Below are positions 27,947-39,222 of a stretch of DNA of 64,000 nucleotides, in pieces (the stretch's first letter is position 1; each line of letters starts with the position of its first letter). Origin of the DNA: Rhodobacterales bacterium LSUCC0387 (lineage in GTDB: Bacteria; Pseudomonadota; Alphaproteobacteria; Rhodobacterales; Rhodobacteraceae); the NCBI GenBank assembly GCA_015689775.1, contig WVSR01000004.1, positions 62,001 through 126,000 on the forward strand. The letters are read 5' to 3'. Position numbers and translations under genes: made by a program. The notes beneath the pieces are model-generated. The model was not told where the DNA came from, ran no database searches, and saw nothing but the letters and a program-made list of their open reading frames with translations.

Positions 27947-30046
27947 TCATCCCGCCGAAATCAGCCGAATAGCCTTATCTTGCTCAAGCAACCATAGCAG
28001 GGTGCGCGCGGCCTGACCGCGCGGCCCCTCAAGGGATGGATCAAACGCCAAAAGCGCGCGCGCATCGCTTTGCGCCATCGCCATCAAGCCGCCATGTTGT
28101 TCCAGATCGGCCACGCGAAACCGCGGCAGACCAGATTGCGCCGTGCCAATCACATCGCCTGCGCCGCGAATGGCCAAATCTTCTTCTGCGATTAAAAAGC
28201 CATCATCCGTATCGCGCAGAACATGCAAACGGCGCTTGGCCGTTTCTGTCAACCCATTGCGATAAAGCAGCACACAAGTCGATGCACGGCTGCCGCGCCC
28301 CACCCGCCCGCGCAATTGATGCAACTGCGCCATGCCAAAAAGATCAGCCTGTTCAATCACCATAATGCTGGCATTTGGCACATCCACCCCCACTTCAACC
28401 ACCGTGGTGGCCACCAGAACCTTGGTGCGGTTTTCATTGAATTCGGTCATGGCCACATCTTTTTCAGTGCTGCTCATCTGCCCATGGACAAGGCCCACCA
28501 CCCCCTCGCCGAGTCGTGCGCGCAAGGATTTAAATCGCTCTTCAGCGGCGGTGGCCTCATATACCTCGGATTCCTCAACCAATGGGCAAATCCAATAGGC
28601 TTGCTGACCCTCTGCCACCGCCTTTTGCAGATGTGCCACCACCTCATCCATCCGGGCCTCGGACACCAACGCCGTTGTAATCTTTTGGCGATTGGCGGGT
28701 TTTTCATCCAAGATCGACAGATCCATATCGCCATATTGCGCAAGGCTGAGCGTGCGGGGAATGGGCGTGGCAGTCATCACCAACATATCCGCCAAGGCGC
28801 CCTTTTCCCCCAACCGCAGGCGTTCGCGCACGCCAAAGCGGTGCTGCTCGTCCACAATCGCCAAACGCAGATCGGCAAATTCAACATCCTCTTGAAACAC
28901 GGCATGGGTGCCGACCAAGACCGCGATATCGCCACGCGCAAGGGCGGCCAGTTTTGCGGCCCGCTCGCGCCCTTTATCCGCCCCCGTTAAAACCTCAAGC
29001 ACGACACCCGCAGCTTCGGCCAAGGGGCGCAGATTGGCGGCGTGCTGTTGCGCAAGGATCGAGGTCGGTGCCATCATCACCCCCTGACCGCCCGCCTCGA
29101 CCGCAGCCAAAAGCGCCATCAAGGCAACAAGCGTTTTGCCCGCTCCAACATCGCCCTGCAACAGGCGGCTCATCCGTTCGGGCGCGGCCATATCGGCCAC
29201 GATTTCCGCAATGGCGCGGGTCTGTGCGCCCGTGGGGATGTAGGGCAAGCTTTGCAGCACCTTGGCCCGCAGCGCACCATCGCCTTGGCTGATCCGCCCT
29301 TTGCGCCGCTTGGCCCGCGCCCGCGCAAGGGCAAGGGTCAATTGATGCGCAAACAATTCGTCATAGGCCAGACGCAGCCGCGGCTTGGAATTGGGGGCGG
29401 CCTCATTGGCCGATTGCACACGATGCTGTGACCGCATCGCATTGGCCCAATCGGGCCACCCCTCGCGCGCCTTTAGGGCGGGATCAATCCATTCTGGCAG
29501 GTCAAACAAGGCTTGCAAGGCATCGGCAATCGCGCGCGCCATGATCTTTTGCGTTAAACCTTGCCCAAGCGGATAAATCGCCTCGAATTTGGGGAGGGTT
29601 TCGGCCTCCTCAACGGGCAGGATGTGATCGGGATGCACGATTTGGGCAATCCCATCGAAGAGCTCAACCTTGCCCGAGATCAGACGCCGCGCGCCAACGG
29701 GCAAGAGCTTTTCCAGATAGGGCCCGCGCGCGTGAAAAAACACCAGATCAAATGCGGTGTGACTGTCGGTGACCGTGACCCGAAAGGGCCCACGCCCGCG
29801 GGGCGGCGGCGGGCGGTGACGGATCACCTCGACCTCTAACGTGGCAATGCTCGGTGGGTTGATCTCAGCGAGGCTGGTTACAGGGCGGCGATCCACCACA
29901 CCCACAGGCAAAGTGTAAATCAAGTCTTTAGGGGTTTCGATATGAAGATGACCCAAGGCCTGCGCGGCTTTGGGGCCGATACCAGATAGGCCCTCAAGGC
30001 GCGAGAAGAGCCCGAACAAAACCTCTGGTCGGCCCTGCGCGGCCAT
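27947..30046 (-). CDS. recG: ATP-dependent DNA helicase RecG
   Basis: 699 residues. N-terminal wedge/OB domain (LSGIGPKAAQALG, then VVDRRPV), followed by the helicase core with Walker A LLQGDVGAGKTLVA, DEQH box AIVDEQHRFGV, TATPIPRTL, and motif VI HQLRGRVGRGSRAS. It processes stalled forks and recombination intermediates. It follows ligA with a 3-nt gap. Confidence 0.97.
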   Translation of the reverse strand: MAAQGRPEVLFGLFSRLEGLSGIGPKAAQALGHLHIETPKDLIYTLPVGVVDRRPVTSLAEINPPSIATLEVEVIRHRPPPPRGRGPFRVTVTDSHTAFDLVFFHARGPYLEKLLPVGARRLISGKVELFDGIAQIVHPDHILPVEEAETLPKFEAIYPLGQGLTQKIMARAIADALQALFDLPEWIDPALKAREGWPDWANAMRSQHRVQSANEAAPNSKPRLRLAYDELFAHQLTLALARARAKRRKGRISQGDGALRAKVLQSLPYIPTGAQTRAIAEIVADMAAPERMSRLLQGDVGAGKTLVALMALLAAVEAGGQGVMMAPTSILAQQHAANLRPLAEAAGVVLEVLTGADKGRERAAKLAALARGDIAVLVGTHAVFQEDVEFADLRLAIVDEQHRFGVRERLRLGEKGALADMLVMTATPIPRTLSLAQYGDMDLSILDEKPANRQKITTALVSEARMDEVVAHLQKAVAEGQQAYWICPLVEESEVYEATAAEERFKSLRARLGEGVVGLVHGQMSSTEKDVAMTEFNENRTKVLVATTVVEVGVDVPNASIMVIEQADLFGMAQLHQLRGRVGRGSRASTCVLLYRNGLTETAKRRLHVLRDTDDGFLIAEEDLAIRGAGDVIGTAQSGLPRFRVADLEQHGGLMAMAQSDARALLAFDPSLEGPRGQAARTLLWLLEQDKAIRLISAG

Positions 30047-30049
30047 GGG

Positions 30050-32263
<2,214 letters not shown>

Positions 32264-32373
32264 CTATAGATATGGGTAGCAGCGGCAGAGGTCTAGCGCA
32301 TATCAAGCCATAGCGGCCTTTGGGTTTGCGGATATACATAACCTTATCCCTTTTTCACGAACGCTGACCAACG

Positions 32374-32405
32374 GCTTACCCCCCAAGCCTTAAGGCAAGG
32401 TAAGC
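32374..32405. promoter_or_regulatory. Nested inverted repeat between ligA and mnmA
   Basis: GCTTACC (32374-32380) and GGTAAGC (32399-32405) form a dyad that encloses a second perfect palindrome, GCCTTAAGGC (32387-32396). It lies 70-100 nt before mnmA and just upstream of its likely promoter. It could be an operator; there is no T-run for a terminator. Confidence 0.35.
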
Positions 32406-32423
32406 ATCCAACCATTGTGCCCC

Positions 32424-32451
32424 TTGTGAATAGGTAAGATTTTCCTATATT
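32424..32451 (+). promoter_or_regulatory. Likely promoter of mnmA
   Basis: TTGTGA (32424-32429), a 16-nt spacer, and TATATT (32446-32451), ending 25 nt before the mnmA GTG. Inside it is the dyad ATAGG-N9-CCTAT, which could overlap an operator. Confidence 0.45.
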
Positions 32452-32475
32452 CCGCCTTATCATCTGGAGATCGAC

Positions 32476-33621
32476 GTGCCCCTTGACCGCCCCAATGCGC
32501 CGCTCAATTCGCTTGGCTTTGCCAAATCCCCGCAGGAGACCCGGGTTGTTGTGGCTATGTCTGGGGGCGTGGACAGCTCGGTCGTGGCTGCCCAACTGGC
32601 CGATGAAGGCTATGATGTGGTAGGGGTGACCCTGCAGCTTTATGATCACGGTGCGGCTTTGGCGAAGAAAGGAGCGTGCTGTGCAGGACGCGATATTCAC
32701 GATGCGCGCCGTGTGGCCGAAGATATGGGCTTTCCTCATTATGTGCTTGATTATGAGAATATCTTTAAGGATGCCGTGATTGACGAATTCGCCGATGCCT
32801 ATCTTGCGGGGGCTACGCCTGTGCCCTGTATCCGTTGCAACGAGCGCGTGAAATTCAAAGATCTGCTTGCGACCGCACAGGAACTTGAGGCCGATTGCAT
32901 GGCCACAGGGCATTATATCCAACGCAAAATGGGGGCTGAGCAGGCCGAACTTCATTGCGCCGCGGATGCGACGCGCGATCAGTCCTATTTCTTGTTCTCG
33001 ACCACCCAAGCGCAATTGGATTTTCTGCGCTTTCCGCTTGGTCATCTGGCGTCGAAGGAAGAAACCCGCAAACTGGCCCATAAATACGGGCTGCCCGTTG
33101 CCGATAAGCCAGATAGCCAAGATATCTGCTTTGTGCCAAATGGCGACTATGCAAGTGTCATCGAAAAGTTGCGTCCTGGCGCGGCGGATCCGGGCGATGT
33201 CGTGGATATGGAAGGCCGTGTTTTAGGCCAACATAATGGCGTGATTCATTATACAATCGGCCAACGCCGCGGCCTCGGCATTGGCGGGCTATCTGACCCA
33301 TTATATGTGGTCAAACTTGATCCAGAGGCGCGCCGTGTCGTAGTTGGCCCCAAAAAAGCCTTGGCGACCCGGCATATCCCCGTGCGCGAAATCAATTGGT
33401 TGGGTGATACGCCCTTTGACAGTGAAAAAACCCGCGAGGTTGCGGTCAAAATCCGCTCAACCCGCCCGCCGCGTGCGGCCCTCGTCCATCCGACATCCCC
33501 CACAACCGCGATGGTTGAACTGCTTACAGCCGAAGAAGGCGTAAGCCCTGGTCAGGCCTGTGTCATTTATGATGAGAACAGCAGCCGCATTTTTGGCGGC
33601 GGTTGGATCCACAAAGGGTAA
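32476..33621 (+). CDS. mnmA: tRNA-specific 2-thiouridylase MnmA
   Basis: 381 residues from a GTG at 32476 with a GGAG box 6 nt ahead. P-loop [15 protein letters not shown], the catalytic Cys pair (Cys118 in [12 protein letters not shown] and Cys218 in DSQDICFVP), and [17 protein letters not shown] are intact. It makes 2-thiouridine at position 34 of tRNA-Lys, -Glu and -Gln. It lies 34 nt ahead of convergent tRNA genes. Confidence 0.97.
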   Translation: MPLDRPNAPLNSLGFAKSPQETRVVVAMSGGVDSSVVAAQLADEGYDVVGVTLQLYDHGAALAKKGACCAGRDIHDARRVAEDMGFPHYVLDYENIFKDAVIDEFADAYLAGATPVPCIRCNERVKFKDLLATAQELEADCMATGHYIQRKMGAEQAELHCAADATRDQSYFLFSTTQAQLDFLRFPLGHLASKEETRKLAHKYGLPVADKPDSQDICFVPNGDYASVIEKLRPGAADPGDVVDMEGRVLGQHNGVIHYTIGQRRGLGIGGLSDPLYVVKLDPEARRVVVGPKKALATRHIPVREINWLGDTPFDSEKTREVAVKIRSTRPPRAALVHPTSPTTAMVELLTAEEGVSPGQACVIYDENSSRIFGGGWIHKG

Positions 33622-33655
33622 TAACAGCACGTTTTTCATGAATTTAAGGAAGAAG

Positions 33656-33732
33656 TGGCGCGGTTGACGGGGCTCGAACCCGCGACCCCCGGCGTGACAG
33701 GCCGGTACTCTAACCAACTGAGCTACAACCGC
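33656..33732 (-). tRNA. tRNA-Asp(GTC), downstream copy
   Basis: 77 nt including an encoded CCA. Acceptor GCGGTTG pairs with CAACCGC, the D-arm is GCTCAGTTGGTTAGAGT, the anticodon loop CTGTCAC gives GTC, and the T-loop is TTCGAAC. Identical to the next gene. Its G34 is the target of queuosine insertion by Tgt and glutamylation by GluQRS. Confidence 0.98.
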
Positions 33733-33766
33733 GCAGACGAACAGGTTCATTGCGGCGCGATGGTGG

Positions 33767-33843
33767 TGGCGCGGTTGACGGGGCTCGAACCCGCGACCCC
33801 CGGCGTGACAGGCCGGTACTCTAACCAACTGAGCTACAACCGC
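33767..33843 (-). tRNA. tRNA-Asp(GTC), upstream copy
   Basis: 77 nt, identical in sequence to the copy at 33656-33732 and separated from it by 34 nt. It is the first of the pair in the direction of transcription. The two genes plus a few flanking bases make a direct repeat of about 80 bp. Confidence 0.98.
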
Positions 33844-34335
33844 TCACCATCGGCCACAGGCAACTCTGTAGCGTGAAGGGTGTCTATGCTGCGTACCCTG
33901 CCCCGTCAAGGCCTCCTTTGGCACGATTGACGCGAAAAATGCTCAAAAGCAAATTTGCGATTTGACCACTTATGCACAGGGAAAGCCCAGGCATTAACTT
34001 GGCTATGCTTTTGCCTCGCTTAATTAGGTGCATTCGTATGTGCAGTTTTAGGTACAATACATTTAGCTCTTCGGCTTCCACCGCAGCTTGTGCCTAGCGT
34101 TCTCTGCACTTGCTACAAGGCTGCAGTATCTTCCCACGTTTGTAATGATCGCCACTTTGCCGCCATTCATGTCCACACTGACATTGCCACCACAATCGTT
34201 TACGAGTTCCTGCAACGACACCTGATGGTGTCAGCGGCACTATTCATCTGTTTTCTACCAAGAAAACTCTTACGTGAATGGTGGCGGCAGCCCTATAATA
34301 ATAAAGCGCTTGAAGTTTAATCATAGGAGTAAGAC
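33844..34335. other. AT-rich gap without a recognisable gene
   Basis: About 490 nt of visibly lower GC than the rest of the window. Short frames exist but none has a plausible start and family resemblance. Just before the next gene there is an AT-rich stretch (CCTATAATAATAAAG) that could be its promoter, then an AGGAG site. I found no repeat of a tRNA 3' end that would mark an attachment site. Confidence 0.6.
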
Positions 34336-34761
34336 ATGTCGATCTATACAGGTAGCTGTCTATGTGGGTCTGTTACTTACGAAGCCAAGGGTGAGCCACG
34401 TTGGGTTTTTGAATGTTATTGCAACTGGTGTCAGAAAAGTACTGGTGGCGCTGCACGTGCATTTGCTGTCTTTGACATGGGCAAAGTGAACTACTCTGAT
34501 AGTGCCGTATCAGAATTTGTGGACAAAAATACTGAACACGGCTTCAAAATGGTCAATCGTTTTTGCTCAAATTGCGGTTCACCCGTTGAAATGCTTGTGG
34601 AGAGGGTTCCAGATGGTCAATTTGTTCCGTTAGGCACGATAGACCAGCGGTACGCAATCAACTTGAATGAAGGAAGATGGGGGGAGTTAGCATTACCGCA
34701 TGTTGCTTTCAAAGATGGGCGCAAAGTTAGAAAACAAGGTGGAAGCAGCGAACTAATTTAA
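34336..34761 (+). CDS. GFA-family (CENP-V/GFA domain) zinc protein, probably acquired
   Basis: 141 residues with the full zinc-binding pattern of the GFA family: GSCLCGSVTYEA, ECYCNWCQKSTGG and RFCSNCGSPVE. Members are related to glutathione-dependent formaldehyde-activating enzyme, but most have unknown substrates. It begins with an AGGAG ribosome site. GC content and codon use (many A/T-ending codons) differ clearly from the neighbours, and it sits between tRNA genes, so it is probably a horizontal acquisition. Confidence 0.88.
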   Translation: MSIYTGSCLCGSVTYEAKGEPRWVFECYCNWCQKSTGGAARAFAVFDMGKVNYSDSAVSEFVDKNTEHGFKMVNRFCSNCGSPVEMLVERVPDGQFVPLGTIDQRYAINLNEGRWGELALPHVAFKDGRKVRKQGGSSELI

Positions 34762-34948
34762 TAAACAGTCATTGCGCAACTCAAATGCATGAAGACACGA
34801 AGCGAGCAAAACTAATGAGTGAGCGGCACACTGCAATGCCACTTGCCACGTATCAATGAGATACTTGGCTCTGCATACTCATGCCAATGATCTCGCCACT
34901 CTAACTCACCCTTTTTAGGTGCAATAAGTAACATAGCCCTACGCTATA

Positions 34949-34964
34949 CCCTTATTAATAAGGG
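34949..34964. repeat. Perfect 16-bp palindrome
   Basis: CCCTTATTAATAAGGG, fully symmetric with no loop, in the gap between the GFA gene and tRNA-Val, about 35 nt past the tRNA 3' end. It might be an operator or a remnant of a mobile element end. No second copy was seen. Confidence 0.5.
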
Positions 34965-34997
34965 ATCAACGTTATTTACAAGGCTATAGAGCAAGCG

Positions 34998-35073
<76 letters not shown>

Positions 35074-35157
35074 CCGCCATAGCGGTATTAGCCGCATGAT
35101 GCAGGGATATGCAAGCCCGATCTGCAAGGAATTTTGCACCAAAGACGCAAAGTTTTC

Positions 35158-35763
35158 TCAAAACCCAATCTTAACCTCACCACCGCTGGCGGTAATGACA
35201 TAAACTCCACCCTGCGCATGGCCCAAGGTCGCCGTTTGGTCGGGGCCTAACCCGCGCAAGAGGCCGCGCAAGGTTTGGATCACAACACCATGGCTAATCA
35301 ATAGGCTTGGTCCCCGCAAATCAGCCACCAGATCCTGCAAACGTGCCTCAAGGGCCGCGTGTGTTTCCCCCCCTTGGGTCAAGAGAGAATGACGGTAGAC
35401 CTGCGCCTCGGTGTCAAAGCGCACAAGCCAATTCGACTGCACCTCAGCCCGCGTAAGCCCCTGCCATTGCCCCATATTCACCTCGCGCAGGCGCGCGTCT
35501 GGAACGAGGGTCGGCAAATCGGGATACGCCTGCGCAATCAACCGGGCACTGCGCGCCGCGCGCCCAAGGGGACTAGTGCGGAAATCTGTGACTGCATCAT
35601 AGCCTTGGCGGGTGATCATTTCCTGCAACAGACGACCTTGCGCTTGCGCCTGAACAACCCCATTCGGCGTGAGGGCAGAGTCCAACCAACCTTGAAACCG
35701 ATGCTCGTTGTTCCATTCGGTTTCCCCATGTCGCAGCAAATATATCGGAAAATTTCGCCGCAT
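35158..35763 (-). CDS. Histidine phosphatase family protein (phosphoglycerate mutase-like)
   Basis: 201 residues from ATG 35763, which has a GAGGTG box ahead; the frame opens four codons earlier at a GTG. The catalytic motif YLLRHGETEWN, the FRTSPLGRAARSA block, and the second catalytic His in LLISHGVVIQTLRG are all present. Small members of this family are broad phosphatases, so the substrate is unknown. Confidence 0.9.
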   Translation of the reverse strand: MRRNFPIYLLRHGETEWNNEHRFQGWLDSALTPNGVVQAQAQGRLLQEMITRQGYDAVTDFRTSPLGRAARSARLIAQAYPDLPTLVPDARLREVNMGQWQGLTRAEVQSNWLVRFDTEAQVYRHSLLTQGGETHAALEARLQDLVADLRGPSLLISHGVVIQTLRGLLRGLGPDQTATLGHAQGGVYVITASGGEVKIGF

Positions 35764-35822
35764 CACAAAGATCACCTCGCCCGTGGGTCACATAGATGCT
35801 CTGCCTCAACAAGGAAGCCAGA

Positions 35823-35899
35823 TGGTGGTTGATGAGCGATTTGAACCCCCGACATTTTTTGGGTGTGAACGAAGCACTCTACCACTGAGCTAATCATCC
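35823..35899 (-). pseudogene. Degenerate tRNA-Val(GAC)
   Basis: Clearly derived from tRNA-Val: GGATGATTAGCTCAGTGGTA, D-arm intact, CTTCG-TTCACAC with anticodon GAC, and a final ACCACCA. But the 3' half of the anticodon stem reads CCAAA instead of CGAAG and two extra A residues follow. The acceptor has an A-A mismatch (GGATGAT with ATCAACC), and the T-stem has a G-G mismatch (GGGGG with CGCTC). At least three helices are damaged, so it is probably not functional. Confidence 0.75.
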
Positions 35900-36030
35900 G
35901 CTCTGCACGGCGATTTTCTAGTCATCCGCACCCTACTGCGCAAGGGTTTAGTCTTGGTCAGTTTCTTCTGGACTTGCACCGCGCTTTTCGTCTCGATGAG
36001 TTTTGTCCGCGCCACCATTGGGCGCCCATC

Positions 36031-36417
36031 CTACCCATCCTCATCCTTGCGCAAAATAACCTTGCCGAATGGCGGCAGGATCAGGTCCCGCCCTCGATCA
36101 AGTGCCTCGGCCATCTCGACCAGAACCGCGTCAATTACTTCGCGCGCATCAGGACGTTTGACGCTCACGCACATCGCAACCGCCTCAAGGAGGGTGCGGC
36201 GCTTCAGCGCCACGATCTTCGCTTAGGGTTTGCTCTCAGATTTGGGGGCGGCCACGGCCTTTAGCGCGGGCTTGTCAGACGCTTTGGACGTTGATTTTTT
36301 CGCCACCTAAGATTTGGGCGCGATCACCGCCGCGACCAAGGCTACCGCAGGTTTTGGTTTTGCCGCCATCTTATCGGTTGTGGATTTGGGCGATATTAAT
36401 GTCATGTTCGCCCCCAT
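36031..36417 (-). pseudogene. HU-like DNA-binding protein gene with in-frame stops
   Basis: In one unbroken frame from ATG 36417 the sequence reads a Lys/Ala/Pro-rich tail (DKMAAKPKPAVALVAAV), a TAG at 36307-36309, more Lys/Ala sequence (KKSTSKASDKPALKAVAAPK), a TAA at 36223-36225, then a recognisable HU/IHF core (LLEAVAMCVSVKRPDAREVIDAVL, LPPFGKVILRK) and a TAG at 36031-36033. Translation-like sequence (RPMVARTKLIETKSAV) continues past that stop. Rhodobacterales have HU-like proteins with just this kind of basic tail. Three stops without a frameshift mean a gene lost by point mutation. Confidence 0.78.
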
Positions 36418-36495
36418 TTGGGCAACCTCGTCAGAGTCTCATGGTGTCAGCACATATTATATCTGAAAACCATATACTTTGATCTAACAGCACCC

Positions 36496-36534
36496 GAAAA
36501 AGAAGCACCCCCCGCCACGGATGTGACGAGGGGG
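36496..36534 (-). terminator. Probable terminator of lon
   Basis: CCCCC (36530-36534 on the minus strand) pairs with GGGGGG (36508-36513) with a 16-nt inner part, followed by a T-rich CTTCTTTTTC tract. It lies 22 nt past the lon stop. Confidence 0.5.
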
Positions 36535-36556
36535 CAATGTCGCGTATTGTGTCGCA

Positions 36557-38962
36557 TTAATGGGTTGTGGCGCTGCTGTCCTTTGCGGCCTCAAGCGCGC
36601 GCTGTGCGGCGGCGGCGGCCTCGGCCTCCTCATCCCAATCAATCGGTTCGGGCTGACGGGTTAGGGCCTTAGCGAGAACCTCGCTGACATGGGACACTGG
36701 AATAATCTCCAGCCCGTCTTTCACATTATCTGGGATTTCGGGCAGGTCTTTTTTATTTTCCTGTGGGATCAGCACAGTTTTGATCCCGCCTCGCAACGCG
36801 GCCAACAACTTCTCCTTGAGGCCACCGATAGCTAAGACATTACCGCGCAGCGTCACCTCACCCGTCATAGCGATATCACGGCGGACAGGCGTTTGCGTCA
36901 GAACCGATACGATAGACGTCACCATCGCGATCCCTGCACTAGGGCCATCTTTCGGGGTCGCCCCTTCTGGAACGTGAACATGGATATCCCAACCGTCCAG
37001 TTTCGGGGGCTGTACGCCGATTTTGGGCGCAATAGAGCGCACATAGGAACTGGCCGCATCGATGGATTCCTTCATCACATCACCAAGCTTACCCGTTGTT
37101 TTCATGCGCCCCTTGCCGGGCAGGCGCAACGCCTCAATCGACAAAAGATCACCGCCCACACTTGTCCAAGCCAGCCCTGTGACAACACCGATTTGATCAT
37201 CCGATTCCGCCAGACCAAAGCGATAGCGGCGCACGCCAAGCATCTCTTCAAGGCGCTCACGGGTGACTGTCACCGATTTCTCACCGCCCTTCAGGATTGC
37301 GGTCAGGGCCTTGCGTGCCAGTTTTGCGACTTCGCGCTCTAGGTTCCGCACCCCCGCCTCACGAGTATAATAGCGGATCACATCGGTAAGCGCCTCAGGC
37401 TCGACCGCAAATTCACGCGCCTTGAGATTGTGATTTTTCACCTGCTTTGGCAGCAGATGCCGCGTCGCAATTTCCAGTTTTTCATCTTCGGTATAGCCCG
37501 AAAGCGAAATGATCTCCATGCGATCCAACAGCGGTGCAGGCATATTATAGCTATTGGCCGTGGTCAGGAACATCACGTTCGAGAGGTCATATTCAACCTC
37601 CAAATAATGATCCACAAATGTGCCGTTTTGTTCGGGGTCGAGAACCTCCAACATCGCACTAGCCGGGTCCCCACGGAAATCTTGGCCCATCTTGTCGATC
37701 TCATCGAGCAAGATCAGCGGATTGGTGGTTTTCGCCTTCTTCATCGCCTGAATGATCTTGCCAGGCATCGACCCGATATAGGTGCGGCGATGGCCACGAA
37801 TTTCGGACTCGTCCCGCACACCACCAAGACTGATACGAATAAACTCGCGCCCCGTGGCCTTAGCCACCGATTTCCCAAGCGAAGTTTTCCCCACACCGGG
37901 AGGGCCAACGAGACAAAGGATCGGCCCCTTCACCTTGGCCGAACGCGCTTGCACCGCAAGGTATTCGACAATGCGCTCTTTGACCTTTTCAAGCCCGTAG
38001 TGATCCGCATCCAACACCTCTCCGGCGCGGGTGAGGTTCTTTTTCACACGGCTTTTCACTCCCCAAGGAAGCGAGACGATCCAATCCAAATAATTGCGCA
38101 CCACTGTCGCCTCTGCGGACATGGGCGACATATTTTTCAGCTTTTTCAGCTCTGCATCAGCCTTGTCCCGCGCCTCTTTTGAAAGTTTGGTTGCGGCAAT
38201 TTTTTCTTCAAGCTCAGCCACCTCATTGGCGCCGTCTTCCCCATCACCCAACTCGCGCTGAATGGCCTTCATCTGTTCGTTGAGATAGTATTCGCGCTGC
38301 GTGCGCTCCATCTGCGACTTGACGCGGGTTTTGATCTTTTTCTCAACCTGAAGCACGGACAGCTCACCTTGCATCAGGCCATAGACCTTTTCAAGACGCT
38401 CGGAGACCTCGATCGTTTCAAGCAAATCTTGCTTTTGCGCGACATCAACGCCGAGATGCCCTGCGACCAGATCGGCCAGTTTTTGAGGCGCTTGGGCTTC
38501 GGACACTGAGGTCAGCGCGTCTTCGGGGATGTTTTTCTTGATTTTCGCATAGCGCTCAAACTCATTTGCGACCGACCGCAACAACGCCGTTGTTGCCGCC
38601 TCATTGCCAAATTTTTCTTCAAGCGGCGTCGCCTCTGCCTCGAAAAACTCGTCCGTTTTGGTGAATTTCTTGATTTTAACGCGGGATTTCCCTTCGACCA
38701 ATACTTTGACCGTGCCATCGGGCAATTTCAGCAATTGTAGGACCGAAGCTAACACACCCACCGAATAAATCCCTTCTGGCGCAGGGTCATCAATCGCGGG
38801 GTCAATCTGACTGGACAGCAGGATCTGGCGATCATCCTTCATCACCTCTTCCAGCGCGCGCACCGATTTTTCGCGCCCCACAAAGAGCGGCACAATCATA
38901 TAGGGAAACACGACAATGTCGCGCAGCGGCAGAACTGGATAGGTTTCGTGAATTTCTGGCAT
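36557..38962 (-). CDS. lon: ATP-dependent protease Lon
   Basis: 801 residues from ATG 38962 (an ATG directly before it is equally possible), with an AAGGAAGG box. The N-terminal substrate domain starts YPVLPLRDIVVFPYMIVPLF. AAA+ Walker A is GPPGVGKTSLGKS and Walker B is LILLDEIDKMG. The protease Ser is in KDGPSAGIAM and the Lys in LRGNVLAIGGLKEKLLAA. Full length. An upstream sequence matches a heat-shock sigma promoter. Confidence 0.97.
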   Translation of the reverse strand: MPEIHETYPVLPLRDIVVFPYMIVPLFVGREKSVRALEEVMKDDRQILLSSQIDPAIDDPAPEGIYSVGVLASVLQLLKLPDGTVKVLVEGKSRVKIKKFTKTDEFFEAEATPLEEKFGNEAATTALLRSVANEFERYAKIKKNIPEDALTSVSEAQAPQKLADLVAGHLGVDVAQKQDLLETIEVSERLEKVYGLMQGELSVLQVEKKIKTRVKSQMERTQREYYLNEQMKAIQRELGDGEDGANEVAELEEKIAATKLSKEARDKADAELKKLKNMSPMSAEATVVRNYLDWIVSLPWGVKSRVKKNLTRAGEVLDADHYGLEKVKERIVEYLAVQARSAKVKGPILCLVGPPGVGKTSLGKSVAKATGREFIRISLGGVRDESEIRGHRRTYIGSMPGKIIQAMKKAKTTNPLILLDEIDKMGQDFRGDPASAMLEVLDPEQNGTFVDHYLEVEYDLSNVMFLTTANSYNMPAPLLDRMEIISLSGYTEDEKLEIATRHLLPKQVKNHNLKAREFAVEPEALTDVIRYYTREAGVRNLEREVAKLARKALTAILKGGEKSVTVTRERLEEMLGVRRYRFGLAESDDQIGVVTGLAWTSVGGDLLSIEALRLPGKGRMKTTGKLGDVMKESIDAASSYVRSIAPKIGVQPPKLDGWDIHVHVPEGATPKDGPSAGIAMVTSIVSVLTQTPVRRDIAMTGEVTLRGNVLAIGGLKEKLLAALRGGIKTVLIPQENKKDLPEIPDNVKDGLEIIPVSHVSEVLAKALTRQPEPIDWDEEAEAAAAAQRALEAAKDSSATTH

Positions 38963-39044
38963 CATGCCTTCCTTTTCTTCGTGGCAAGAGAGCGCACGAC
39001 CCCATAATTGGCAATCATTTGGCTCTCTCCTCATGGAGCAGCTA

Positions 39045-39074
39045 CATTTGGGCAGTCTTGAGACGCATTTCAAG
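39045..39074 (-). promoter_or_regulatory. Candidate RpoH (sigma-32) promoter of lon
   Basis: On the minus strand CTTGAAA (39068-39074), a 15-nt spacer, and CCCAAATG (39045-39052), close to the sigma-32 consensus CTTGAAA-N11-16-CCCCATnT. The distance to the lon start is about 80 nt. lon is a classic heat-shock gene. Confidence 0.55.
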
Positions 39075-39222
39075 CGGAGAATTTAATCTATGGATTACGC
39101 ATAAGAGCCGCGCCTTCAATCTGTGTGCCATATTGCGCCCCTGCCAATCCTGACGCGTCTTGCGGCTGCATTTCATGCAATGCTGCACTAGGGCGCAGGC
39201 AGTGACAAGCCGAAAATCGGGG

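Noticed and set aside
34090-34320. A 76-codon open frame before the GFA gene
   Set aside because: Low-complexity, no ribosome site, no recognisable family, and it runs into the probable promoter of the GFA gene.
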